This document shows positions 7,396 through 17,046 of a stretch of DNA of 64,000 nucleotides, piece by piece (position 1 is the first letter of the stretch; each line of letters begins with the position of its first letter). The position numbers and the translations under genes were made by a program. The notes below the pieces were generated by a model that was not told the DNA's origin, searched no databases, and saw nothing but the letters and a program-made list of their open reading frames with translations. Where the stretch lies: NCBI RefSeq assembly GCF_000204015.1, contig NZ_GL883077.1, positions 1,820,188-1,884,187 of the forward strand, written 5' to 3'. The stretch is from Asticcacaulis biprosthecium C19 (GTDB lineage: Bacteria > Pseudomonadota > Alphaproteobacteria > Caulobacterales > Caulobacteraceae).

Positions 7396-9258
7396 GTGCG
7401 ATTTGACGATCACTTTCTGGATGAGCTGAAAACCCGCCTGCCGGCCTCCGAGGTCATCGGCAAGTCGGTTAAGCTGCGCCGTAATGGCCGAGAATGGGTC
7501 GGGCTGTCGCCGTTCAGCAAGGAAAAGACGCCGTCCTTCTACGTCAACGACCAGAAGCGCTTCTTCCACGACTTTTCGTCGGGCAAGAGCGGCGACATCA
7601 TCACCTTCCTGCAGGAAACCGAACGGCTGTCGTTCAACGAGGCCGTTGAGAAACTGGCCGCCGAAGCCGGCATGGCGCTGCCCGCCGTCACCCCAGAGAC
7701 CCGCGCCTTCGAACAGAAGCGCCAGTCGCTCAATGACTGGATGGATCTGGCGCAGAAGTGGTTCATGGCGCGGCTGCAGGATCGTAATCCCGGCGCCCAG
7801 GCGGCGCGCGACTATCTTACCAAGCGTGGTCTGTCGCCCGAGGATATCCAGACCTACGGCCTGGGTTATTCGCCCAAGGAGCGTACCGCGTTGAAGGATG
7901 CCCTGGTGCAAAAGGGCGCCAAGGTGTCGGAACTGGTCGAATGCGGGCTGCTGATCGAGGTTGAGGGCGGCGGGGCGCCGTATGACCGGTTCCGCGACCG
8001 GCTGATATTTCCGATCCAGGACCAGCGCGAACATGTGGTCAGTTTTGGCGGCCGGGCGTTAAACCCCGACGAAAAGGCCAAGTATCTCAACGGCCCGGAT
8101 ACGACGCTGTTTCACAAGGGCCAGATGTTGTTCGGCCTGCCCAAGGCGCTGAAGATCCTGGGTGCCGAGCAGCACCATGCCGACCTGGTGGTGGTCGAAG
8201 GCTATATGGATGTCATCGCCTGCCAGCGCGCCAAGGTGGCGGCGGTGGCGCCGCTTGGCACGGCGTTGACCGAAGAACAGATCGATATCCTGTGGCGCCG
8301 TCACCCGGAGCCTACGCTGTGTTTCGACGGCGACAAGGCCGGGCAGAGGGCAGCCTATCGCGCGCTGGACCGCGCCCTGCCGAAGCTGAAACCCGGGAAG
8401 TCGTTTAAGGTCTGCCTGATCGTTGGCGGCAAGGACCCCGACGATGTACTGCGCGAAAAGGGCGCTTTGGCACTGCGCGAGGCGTTGAAGGATACCAAGC
8501 CCTTCGTCCACGTGCTGTTTCAGCGCGAGGCCGAGTTGGAGCCGCTGGACACGCCCGAACGCAAGGCGGGCTTCAAGAAGCGGTTGCGCGCCCTGGCGGC
8601 GCAGATCGAAGACAAGGACCTGGCCGACAGCTACCGCCATGATCTGCTGGCGCGGTATGACGAAATGTTTGCCGCCAAACCCCAGCCGCAAGGGCAGGGC
8701 AGCTTCCAGCCGTATAAGAAGGGCGAGTTCCGCAAGCGCGGTGAGGTCTATCTGGCGCCGGCCCTGCAGGAGTCTCGCACGGCGGCGGTCAAGCTGTCGC
8801 GGGCGCTGGATTCGATTTCGGCTTGTCTCGCCCAGGGGCTGCTGGATCATCCCGACTGGATGTCGGATCAGGTCGAGGGGCTGGAGGCGTTCGGCTTCGG
8901 TGATGAGACGCTGGACCCGCTGGCGCGCACCCTGGTGGCGATAAGTTTCCGTGGTGACCCCCTTGACAGCGAGGGGTTGAGCCGCCATCTGCACTCCCAA
9001 GGACTTGGTGCATTATTAAGCGAGATACAAAAGGCGGCCCTGAAATCAGGCGCGCCCTTCCTGTCACCGGACATCTCTCTCGCCGATGCTCATGCCCGTT
9101 GGATACAGGCGTTCAACGCGATGTCGCGTTTGACGGCCTTGGAACGTGCGCTGAATTCTTCCCGTGATCGTGTTGGGACAGAATTTTTTTCACGGCTCAA
9201 GCTGGAACGCGATGCCCTGCGGCGCACCCTTCGTAGCGGACAGATCTGGCAGGAATAA
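7396..9258 (+). CDS. dnaG: DNA primase
   Basis: 620 residues. I use the GTG at 7396 (VRFDDHFLDELKTRLPASEV, read as Met) because it gives the usual primase N-terminus; the frame stays open upstream to a TTG at 7336. The N-terminal CHC2-type domain is recognisable (PFSKEKTPSFYVND, FFHDFSSGKSGD) but the zinc-binding Cys/His positions are Leu, Ser, Asp and Ser. The TOPRIM core follows: VVVEGYMDVIA, APLGTAL and CFDGDKAGQRAA. The C-terminal third would bind DnaB. DnaG makes RNA primers at the replication fork. It precedes rpoD by 121 bp on the same strand, the usual order in the macromolecular-synthesis operon. Confidence 0.96.
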   Translation: MRFDDHFLDELKTRLPASEVIGKSVKLRRNGREWVGLSPFSKEKTPSFYVNDQKRFFHDFSSGKSGDIITFLQETERLSFNEAVEKLAAEAGMALPAVTPETRAFEQKRQSLNDWMDLAQKWFMARLQDRNPGAQAARDYLTKRGLSPEDIQTYGLGYSPKERTALKDALVQKGAKVSELVECGLLIEVEGGGAPYDRFRDRLIFPIQDQREHVVSFGGRALNPDEKAKYLNGPDTTLFHKGQMLFGLPKALKILGAEQHHADLVVVEGYMDVIACQRAKVAAVAPLGTALTEEQIDILWRRHPEPTLCFDGDKAGQRAAYRALDRALPKLKPGKSFKVCLIVGGKDPDDVLREKGALALREALKDTKPFVHVLFQREAELEPLDTPERKAGFKKRLRALAAQIEDKDLADSYRHDLLARYDEMFAAKPQPQGQGSFQPYKKGEFRKRGEVYLAPALQESRTAAVKLSRALDSISACLAQGLLDHPDWMSDQVEGLEAFGFGDETLDPLARTLVAISFRGDPLDSEGLSRHLHSQGLGALLSEIQKAALKSGAPFLSPDISLADAHARWIQAFNAMSRLTALERALNSSRDRVGTEFFSRLKLERDALRRTLRSGQIWQE

Positions 9259-9379
9259 CGTTGGTAAAACCTTATAGACTCAATTGCTTGGGTTAAGGGT
9301 TCATTGACGAAGTTTCTGGAATAAGACCATTTGGCGGGCGCTTGCGCTGACCCGCGGAGACCCATATGAGCGTGACAAA

Positions 9380-11479
<2,100 letters not shown>

Positions 11480-11516
11480 TGGGGTCTGGGGCCTGCGGCC
11501 CCAGGTCTTTTCCTTC

Positions 11517-11559
11517 AATGAAAAAGCCTCGTCCTCCTTTAGGACGGGGCTTTTTCATT
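11517..11559 (+). terminator. Terminator after rpoD
   Basis: A long stem AATGAAAAAGCCTCGTCCT paired with AGGACGGGGCTTTTTCATT (one G-T pair, 5-base loop) ends in a T-run. Its A and T tracts make it capable of working in both directions. A smaller hairpin (CTGGGGCC / GGCCCCAG) lies just upstream at about 11487-11504. Confidence 0.88.
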
Positions 11560-11650
11560 GACGTGAGGCGCCTTGGCCGTAGACGCCGCAGCCCTTGACT
11601 ACAGAGGCGATGCTGCCATCCTGTGGCTTCGAATGCGATAGGGACAAGGC

Positions 11651-12298
11651 ATGAAAGTCAAACAAAAGCAGGGAACGCGCGGTAGTCTCAAGTGGTTGCA
11701 GCTATGCGTGAACGGGCAACCCGAAGTGCTGCAGCATGTTGAGTTGGGTGACGTCACTTGGCTATCACCTTTGAAGGCGGACGATTATGCGGAATACCGC
11801 GATGCTGCTTTTCTTGATTGTGTAAAGCTGGGCCACCACGCCCACGATCTTGCCGCGTTCTGGCCCGCCCGTGGACCGCAATGGGATGCACTCGGAAGGG
11901 CAGGCGACAAGGTGGTCCTCGTTGAAGCCAAGGCCTATTTGAAGGAAATGGTGTCGACCTGCGCCGCAGGTGAGGCATCCAAAGCGCGTATCAGCGCGGC
12001 GTTTCGCCAAGTGTGCGACGATCTGGGCGTGCTGGACCACACACCGTGGCTGACGGGATATTACCAACTGGCCAACCGTATCGCACACTTGTGGTTCTTG
12101 CGTCAGGCGGGAGTCGATGCCCATCTGTTATTGGTCGGCTTCGTCAACGATGCCGACATGAAAGGCCCGACTGTCGCAGCTAAGTGGGAGACGGCTTATC
12201 GCGTAGCGGAGGCAGGCCTGGGCATCGCAGCGGGTCACAAGCTCTCACCCTATATTCACCACATCTATCCGGATGTGCGACGGATTGGGGTTTCCTGA
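11651..12298 (+). CDS. Putative PD-(D/E)XK-type protein, function unknown
   Basis: 215 residues from ATG 11651; no signal peptide. The motif pair PQWDALGRAGDK followed by VVLVEAKAY (about residues 76-98) fits the core of the PD-(D/E)XK nuclease fold: an Asp on one strand and E-x-K on the next. The C-terminal half (TGYYQLANRIAHLWFLRQAG, then HLLLVGFVND) is helical and strand-like without a known motif. It stands alone between the rpoD terminator and the GntR operon. I do not recognise the exact family; restriction-like or repair nuclease is possible, but activity is inference from the motif. Confidence 0.6.
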   Translation: MKVKQKQGTRGSLKWLQLCVNGQPEVLQHVELGDVTWLSPLKADDYAEYRDAAFLDCVKLGHHAHDLAAFWPARGPQWDALGRAGDKVVLVEAKAYLKEMVSTCAAGEASKARISAAFRQVCDDLGVLDHTPWLTGYYQLANRIAHLWFLRQAGVDAHLLLVGFVNDADMKGPTVAAKWETAYRVAEAGLGIAAGHKLSPYIHHIYPDVRRIGVS

Positions 12299-12350
12299 CC
12301 CCGCCTTTCGTCCGACGCCCCGCCGAGTCGAATTATTCCCCGCCACCCCC

Positions 12351-12386
12351 TTGCCCTCACGTCGTAACTGTATATACTGTGTATAT
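12351..12386 (+). promoter_or_regulatory. Promoter and GntR operator overlapping a leaderless start
   Basis: TTGCCC at 12351-12356, a 16-bp spacer and TATACT at 12373-12378 form a sigma-70-type promoter whose start would fall on the ATG at 12385. The palindrome ATATAC-TGT-GTATAT (12372-12386) covers the -10 box and start codon and resembles operators of YtrA-type GntR regulators, which suggests autorepression. Confidence 0.65.
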
Positions 12387-12753
12387 GAAATTCGGCTTCG
12401 TGTTCTCCCAGACCGACAGCAGCCCCATGTATCAGCAGATCATGGAGCAGATAAAACAGCGGATTGCCGTGGGGGACTGGCCGGCCAACACAGACCTGCC
12501 GTCCATCCGCGAGTTGGCGATCGACATCAAGGTCAGCGTCATCACAGTGAAGCGCGCCTATCTGGAACTGGAACGAGAAGGGGTGATCGTCACCCAGCAG
12601 GGCAGGGGCAGCCGGGTCAGTGACGCGCTCAATATGAGGTCGCTTCAACGCGAAGAGATGATCCAGCATCTGGAGCAGGCCGGCAGGCTGGCCAAGTCGC
12701 TGGGGCTACCGGACGACAAAGTCATGCAGATACTAAAACAGTATCTGGAATAG
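12385..12753 (+). CDS. GntR-family regulator, YtrA subfamily
   Basis: 122 residues starting MKFGFVFSQTDSSPMYQQI, the normal N-terminus of YtrA-type regulators. The winged helix-turn-helix spans about 15-75 (LPSIRELAIDIKVSVITVKR, LEREGVIVTQQGRGSRV) and a short C-terminal helical dimerisation tail follows, with no ligand domain, as expected for the subfamily. No ribosome site precedes the ATG and the -10 box is only seven bases away, so the transcript is probably leaderless. It heads an operon with an ABC ATPase, a permease and a serine hydrolase; regulators of this kind usually repress adjacent ABC exporters in response to cell-envelope stress. Confidence 0.92.
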   Translation: MKFGFVFSQTDSSPMYQQIMEQIKQRIAVGDWPANTDLPSIRELAIDIKVSVITVKRAYLELEREGVIVTQQGRGSRVSDALNMRSLQREEMIQHLEQAGRLAKSLGLPDDKVMQILKQYLE

Positions 12754-12765
12754 GGGATTACATCC

Positions 12766-13677
12766 ATGGACCTGCCTCTGGCAATCCAGTGCGAAGGCGT
12801 CAGCAAGCGCTACCCGCATTTTCACTTGCAGAATGTCGACCTGTCGTTCGAGCAAGGTACGGTCATGGGCCTGGTTGGGCCCAATGGCGCCGGCAAATCG
12901 ACGCTCATGCGGATGGTGATGGGGCTGATCGGTCCCGACAGCGGCTCGATCAGGGTCCTGGGCCATGCCATGCCGCACGACCAGATCGCCGCAAAACGCC
13001 ACATCGGCTTTGTCGCCGAGGATATGCGGCTCTACGAGAGCGAAACCATCGCCTTCCACATGGACTTTGTCAGGTCGATCTTCGACTCGTGGGATGATGA
13101 CTACGCCCAGGTCCTGTTGCGCCGGCTGGATCTCAACGAAAAGCAGAAGGTCAAGGGCCTGTCCCATGGCCAGAGAGTCAAGGCGACGCTTGTGCTGGCC
13201 CTGGCGCGGCGGCCCAGCCTGCTGGTGTTCGACGAGCCGACGACGGGCCTGGATCCCGCGGTCCGCAAAGAGGTGCTCGACGAAATGATGAACGCGCTGG
13301 CCGACGAGACGCGGTCCATTCTGTTCTCGTCGCACAACACCCTGGATGTCGAGCAGATCTCCGACTACATCACCTTCATCTATGGCGGTCGTGTTGTGGA
13401 ATCCTCGAACAAGGAAGACTTCCTCGACGGATGGCGGAGATTGCGCCTGACCAATCCGCACAACCGGCCTTTGCCCGACCTGCCCAATATCAAGGAGGCG
13501 CAGCAAAGCGGCCAGATATGGACGGTTACCGTCAACCAGTATGACGATGCGCTGCCGGCGCAGTTCACCCAGGCCGGCCTGACGGTGACTGCTGTCGAGC
13601 GTCTGACCCTGGAAGAGATCTTCCTCAGCATCGTCCTTAGCGCCAAGGCCAACATCCAGATGAAAGTCGCGTCATGA
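12766..13677 (+). CDS. ABC transporter ATP-binding protein
   Basis: 303 residues. The ATPase domain has Walker A GPNGAGKST (about 40-48), the Q-loop near HIGFVAEDM, a signature motif reading LSHGQ in place of LSGGQ, Walker B LLVFDEPTTGLDP and the switch SSHNT. The last ~80 residues form an accessory C-terminal region. It starts 12 bp after the GntR gene with AGGGG upstream, and its stop overlaps the permease start (ATGA). It would power the ABC-2-type permease encoded next. Substrate unknown. Confidence 0.93.
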   Translation: MDLPLAIQCEGVSKRYPHFHLQNVDLSFEQGTVMGLVGPNGAGKSTLMRMVMGLIGPDSGSIRVLGHAMPHDQIAAKRHIGFVAEDMRLYESETIAFHMDFVRSIFDSWDDDYAQVLLRRLDLNEKQKVKGLSHGQRVKATLVLALARRPSLLVFDEPTTGLDPAVRKEVLDEMMNALADETRSILFSSHNTLDVEQISDYITFIYGGRVVESSNKEDFLDGWRRLRLTNPHNRPLPDLPNIKEAQQSGQIWTVTVNQYDDALPAQFTQAGLTVTAVERLTLEEIFLSIVLSAKANIQMKVAS

Positions 13678-14363
13678 GCACCTCGATCGTTCCGCAACTG
13701 GTCGGCAAAGACCTTCGGCTGTTGAGCCGTATCATCCTCACCTTCGTCGTGGTCAGCCTCATCTTTATTGCCATTCTGGCCGCGATCTGGGACCATGTAC
13801 CGGCCGTGGTACAGGGCAATTTCGGCTTCATCCTGTTGATCGGACCTGCGGGTACATGCGGCATCGTCATGTTGATGAAGACGAACGTCCTGGAGAAGGA
13901 AAAGTCGACCCAGGCCTTCATCATGAGCCTGCCCGTCACCGTGAAGGAATTCACCCGAGCCAAGCTGTGGGTCAACCTGCCGGTTTTCGGCCTGTTCTGG
14001 GCGGCGATCAGTGCTGTTGCCTTCTATTTCGCCTTTGCGAGGGGCTTGTTCCCGCTGGGCGGCGTGCCGTTTGTGACGATGGTCTTCCTGGGCGGTTTCG
14101 TTGCCTATACCTGCATCCTGGCTGTCAGCCTGGTGTCCCAGAATCTGGGCATGACCGTTCTGTGTATTGCGCTCTTCGAGATGGCGACGTCGGGCTATCT
14201 GTGGGCGATCGCCTTCCTCAATCCCATCTCGCAGCATATCTGGGGGGCGGTCGCCGTGTGGAACCCGACGGCGGTCGGGATTGTAGCGGCGCAGCTTTTG
14301 GTCGCCGTGTCGGTGATCGTTGTGACCTTGCTTGTTCAGAACACAAAGCGGGACTTCATCTGA
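13674..14363 (+). CDS. ABC-2-type permease
   Basis: 229 residues, largely hydrophobic with about six membrane segments, for example ILTFVVVSLIFIAILAAI near the N-terminus and LLVAVSVIVVTLLVQNT at the C-terminus. The layout fits the membrane partner of the preceding ATPase; the two coding regions overlap by four bases, and the stop overlaps the next start by one base, so all three are probably translationally coupled. It is the only permease gene here, so the transporter would be a homodimer of permease plus ATPase. Substrate unknown. Confidence 0.88.
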   Translation: MSTSIVPQLVGKDLRLLSRIILTFVVVSLIFIAILAAIWDHVPAVVQGNFGFILLIGPAGTCGIVMLMKTNVLEKEKSTQAFIMSLPVTVKEFTRAKLWVNLPVFGLFWAAISAVAFYFAFARGLFPLGGVPFVTMVFLGGFVAYTCILAVSLVSQNLGMTVLCIALFEMATSGYLWAIAFLNPISQHIWGAVAVWNPTAVGIVAAQLLVAVSVIVVTLLVQNTKRDFI

Positions 14364-15397
14364 TGAAACGCCACGTGTGGCTGTTCAGGCTTGTTGCCTT
14401 CGCCGCGGCCATTGTCTGTGCCGCGGTCTTTGTGCCGTGGGACGTCGGCTATGCCTATTTCGCGCCCCTGCCGCAAACGGTTCAGGCGCAGGTCGACGAT
14501 GCGCACCGTCACGGCATGGACGGCGTCATCGTCTATGTCGACCAGGCGGGCAAGGCACCAGCCTTTTACGCTGCCGGCTGGAAGGACCGAAACGCCAAAG
14601 CACCGGCCGATCCCCACGCCCTGTTCAAGATCGCCAGCATCAGCAAGCTGTATATCGCTGTCGCCGCCGCCAAGCTGGCCGAGGACAAGCGATTGTCGCT
14701 GGATGGTACCCTGGCGGAATATCTGCCGGACCTGGCCGGACGCATCGCCAATGCTGATCGCATTACGCTGCGAATGTTGTTGCAACATCGCAGCGGCATT
14801 CCCAACTTCACCGATGTGCCCGGTTATTGGGACAGGCCTCGCGACAGTGCCGAGAGCCTCGGCCTCATCCTGGGCAAGCCAGCGGATTTCAAGCCGGGCA
14901 GCCGGCACAGCTATTCCAACACCAACTACGTGCTCGTCGGCGCCATCCTCGACAAGGTCCTGGGCTACAGCCACCGTGATTACATCAAGGCCGAAATCCT
15001 GACACCTCTGGGCCTGACCCACACCTATGGCCAATTAAGCGACGTCAACCCGGCGGATGTCGTCAGCGGCTATATCATCGGCTATGACGGCGACCTGAAG
15101 TCGTTCGACTATGTCAACCCAGGCGGATCCATGGTGGCCACCGCCCAGGATGTCGGAGTCTTCCTAAGGGCGCTAAACAATGGTGCCTTGCTGGATGATA
15201 ACGAACAGGCCATCTATTCGTCCATCTATGACTACGAGCATACCGGTCTGTTGCCGGGGTATCAGAGCATAGCTCGCTATCACAAGGATATCGACACGGT
15301 GGTTGTTCAGTTTGTCAGTACAAGCGGTGGCAATGCCTGGACGAAGTCGGAGGTGATCTACAAGCGCATTATACGCACCGTGCGCAAGGCTACCTGA
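14363..15397 (+). CDS. Beta-lactamase-like serine hydrolase, membrane-anchored or exported
   Basis: 344 residues with an N-terminal hydrophobic segment (LFRLVAFAAAIVCAAVFV). The penicillin-binding/class C beta-lactamase fold is indicated by the S-x-x-K motif in KIASISKLYIAVA, the Y-x-N motif in YSNTNYVLVGAILDK, and the helix-rich MLLQHRSGIPNF block common to this family. The usual KTG/HxG motif near the C-terminus is less clear. It is likely a periplasmic peptidase or esterase and not a resistance enzyme. Its start codon overlaps the stop of the ABC permease, which ties it to the exporter operon. Confidence 0.87.
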   Translation: MKRHVWLFRLVAFAAAIVCAAVFVPWDVGYAYFAPLPQTVQAQVDDAHRHGMDGVIVYVDQAGKAPAFYAAGWKDRNAKAPADPHALFKIASISKLYIAVAAAKLAEDKRLSLDGTLAEYLPDLAGRIANADRITLRMLLQHRSGIPNFTDVPGYWDRPRDSAESLGLILGKPADFKPGSRHSYSNTNYVLVGAILDKVLGYSHRDYIKAEILTPLGLTHTYGQLSDVNPADVVSGYIIGYDGDLKSFDYVNPGGSMVATAQDVGVFLRALNNGALLDDNEQAIYSSIYDYEHTGLLPGYQSIARYHKDIDTVVVQFVSTSGGNAWTKSEVIYKRIIRTVRKAT

Positions 15398-16073
15398 CCT
15401 CGACCTTTAGCTGGTTCCAGTCGGCGGTAGGGGCGTCTTCGTAATGCTTGACCTGGTCGTAGCGCTGTAAAGCCAGCGGCGCCAGCTTGCGGGCCTCGTT
15501 CAACGAATTGAACTCGCAGTCGCCGGCTTCGGGGGCAGGATCAAGCGGCGTTTCCTTGCGCTCCTTGCCTTCGGCGACGGGGGCGTAGTGCTCGGGCGGA
15601 TGGCGGGCGACGTCGAGGTCGCCGCAATCGAGGCTCAGGTATTCGAAGGCGTCGCTGGTCAGGCCGGATTTCAGCTCTAGCCCGCGGGGATAGCGGACGA
15701 TCATGTAGACGGCGCGGTCCGGCGTGCGGGTGAGGTTGAAGCCCATTAGCCAGTAGGTTCGGGCGTCGGCGTTGGTCTCGGCGACGATGGGGGTGAAGGC
15801 ATGCCAGGTGACGCCGGCATTGAACGGCTTTTCGGTGTTGGAGGTCAGATTGATGACCGTACCGGCATCCTCGCCGGCGCGGGGTTTGATGGTTATGTGC
15901 CGGGTTTTGTCGCGGCCATCGATACGAAACGGCTCGGTCATGACGACTTCGGCCGCGCCTTCGAACGGGCCATCGCCGCTAAGGTCGGGGCCGACGACGG
16001 ACTGGTCGTCGAAAACCTTGTTGCAGCCGGTGAGGGCCAAAGCGGCCACCAGAACGAGAGCCAAGTGTTTCAT
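15390..16073 (-). CDS. Lipoprotein of unknown family (paralogue of the next gene)
   Basis: 227 residues, ATG at 16073 with GGAGG upstream. Lipoprotein signal with lipobox ALTGC (Cys near 17). The mature part shares a pattern with the 16176-16862 product: VGPDL near the N-terminus, a THWHA/TYHA-like strand followed by AETN, then a PDRAVYMIVRYPRG strand, and a late CEFNSLNEA helix start. No known domain recognised. Two cysteines in the second half (SLDCGD, GDCEF) could form a disulfide. It converges on the serine hydrolase, overlapping by eight bases. Confidence 0.82.
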   Translation of the reverse strand: MKHLALVLVAALALTGCNKVFDDQSVVGPDLSGDGPFEGAAEVVMTEPFRIDGRDKTRHITIKPRAGEDAGTVINLTSNTEKPFNAGVTWHAFTPIVAETNADARTYWLMGFNLTRTPDRAVYMIVRYPRGLELKSGLTSDAFEYLSLDCGDLDVARHPPEHYAPVAEGKERKETPLDPAPEAGDCEFNSLNEARKLAPLALQRYDQVKHYEDAPTADWNQLKVEVR

Positions 16074-16175
16074 GATCGCCTCCTGAAGACAGTGTCGATC
16101 ACGGATCTGTGATCGTCAAGTGACAAAGGTTGTAAGCGTCATAGAATGGGGAACCGCCGGGCTGATCTACGGCGT

Positions 16176-16862
16176 CTAGGGCACCGTGATGGTAACCGGC
16201 TTCCATTCGTAATTGTCTTCCTGGCGGCTGGCCGGGACCTTGGCGTTGATGTCGGCTTCTTCCTGGGCGGCGGCGAGGACCTTGGGGCCGAAGGCATGGA
16301 CCTCTTCGATCGTGTTGAAGTCGCATCCGCCCATGATGTCGCCTAAGGCGCTGGCCAGCATCTCGGACTGTTCCTCTTCGGTCGCGTTGTCGTCGGCGTT
16401 ATACTTTGCTTCGATCTCGGCCTCGGACGGCATGCGCATGACGCAGGTCACCATCATGATCGAGCCCTCGGTTTCGCTGCCCGGGGCGAAGGTCGTTCCC
16501 TTCGGGTATTTGAGGATGGCATAGACCGAACGGTCGGCCGACTGAAACACATTGGCCGCGATCAGCCAGTTGGTCTCAGCCGCGGTGCCGTCTATCGCGT
16601 GATAGGTGACATCGCCTTCGTACGGCTTCTTGCCGAGCATCGGATAGGTGAGGGTGATCCTGTCGCCGTCGGGCGTATGGCGGATTTGAACGTCCATGCC
16701 TTCATCTGCGTTGGCGATGTCGACCTGGGCGGCGTTGCCGAACGGCGTCGGCGCCTTGGCCAGGTCCGGACCGACCGGGAACATGTTGCACGCCGACAGA
16801 GTGAGCATGGCCGCTGCGGCCGCCACCCGTTTGAAAAAGCCCAATCCCAACCGAACCTGCAT
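16176..16862 (-). CDS. Lipoprotein of unknown family (paralogue of the previous gene)
   Basis: 228 residues from ATG 16862 with GGGGAGG five bases upstream. Lipobox LTLSAC. It repeats the pattern of its downstream neighbour: VGPDLAKAP, VTYHAIDGTAAETN, SADRSVYAILKYPKG, a first Cys in MVTCVM, and GGCDFNTIEEV. The region between the cysteines is an acidic helix rich in Glu and Ala. The two genes are on the same strand about 100 bp apart and look like an old tandem duplication. Function unknown; envelope location is inferred from the signal. Confidence 0.82.
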   Translation of the reverse strand: MQVRLGLGFFKRVAAAAAMLTLSACNMFPVGPDLAKAPTPFGNAAQVDIANADEGMDVQIRHTPDGDRITLTYPMLGKKPYEGDVTYHAIDGTAAETNWLIAANVFQSADRSVYAILKYPKGTTFAPGSETEGSIMMVTCVMRMPSEAEIEAKYNADDNATEEEQSEMLASALGDIMGGCDFNTIEEVHAFGPKVLAAAQEEADINAKVPASRQEDNYEWKPVTITVP

Positions 16863-17046
16863 GTCATCCTCCCCAAAAAAACTCTCCACAATTTACGTTC
16901 CGGTACGGTGGGCGTCAATGCGCGTAATCGGCCACACCCTTGCCCCAGCGCAGACCGGTACCGCCTTTTCGCTTGCCGGGTGTTCGTTTGCCGCTACAGT
17001 AGGTTAACGATTTATGGTGGGTGCTGATTTGAGTTCGGGGGACGGT

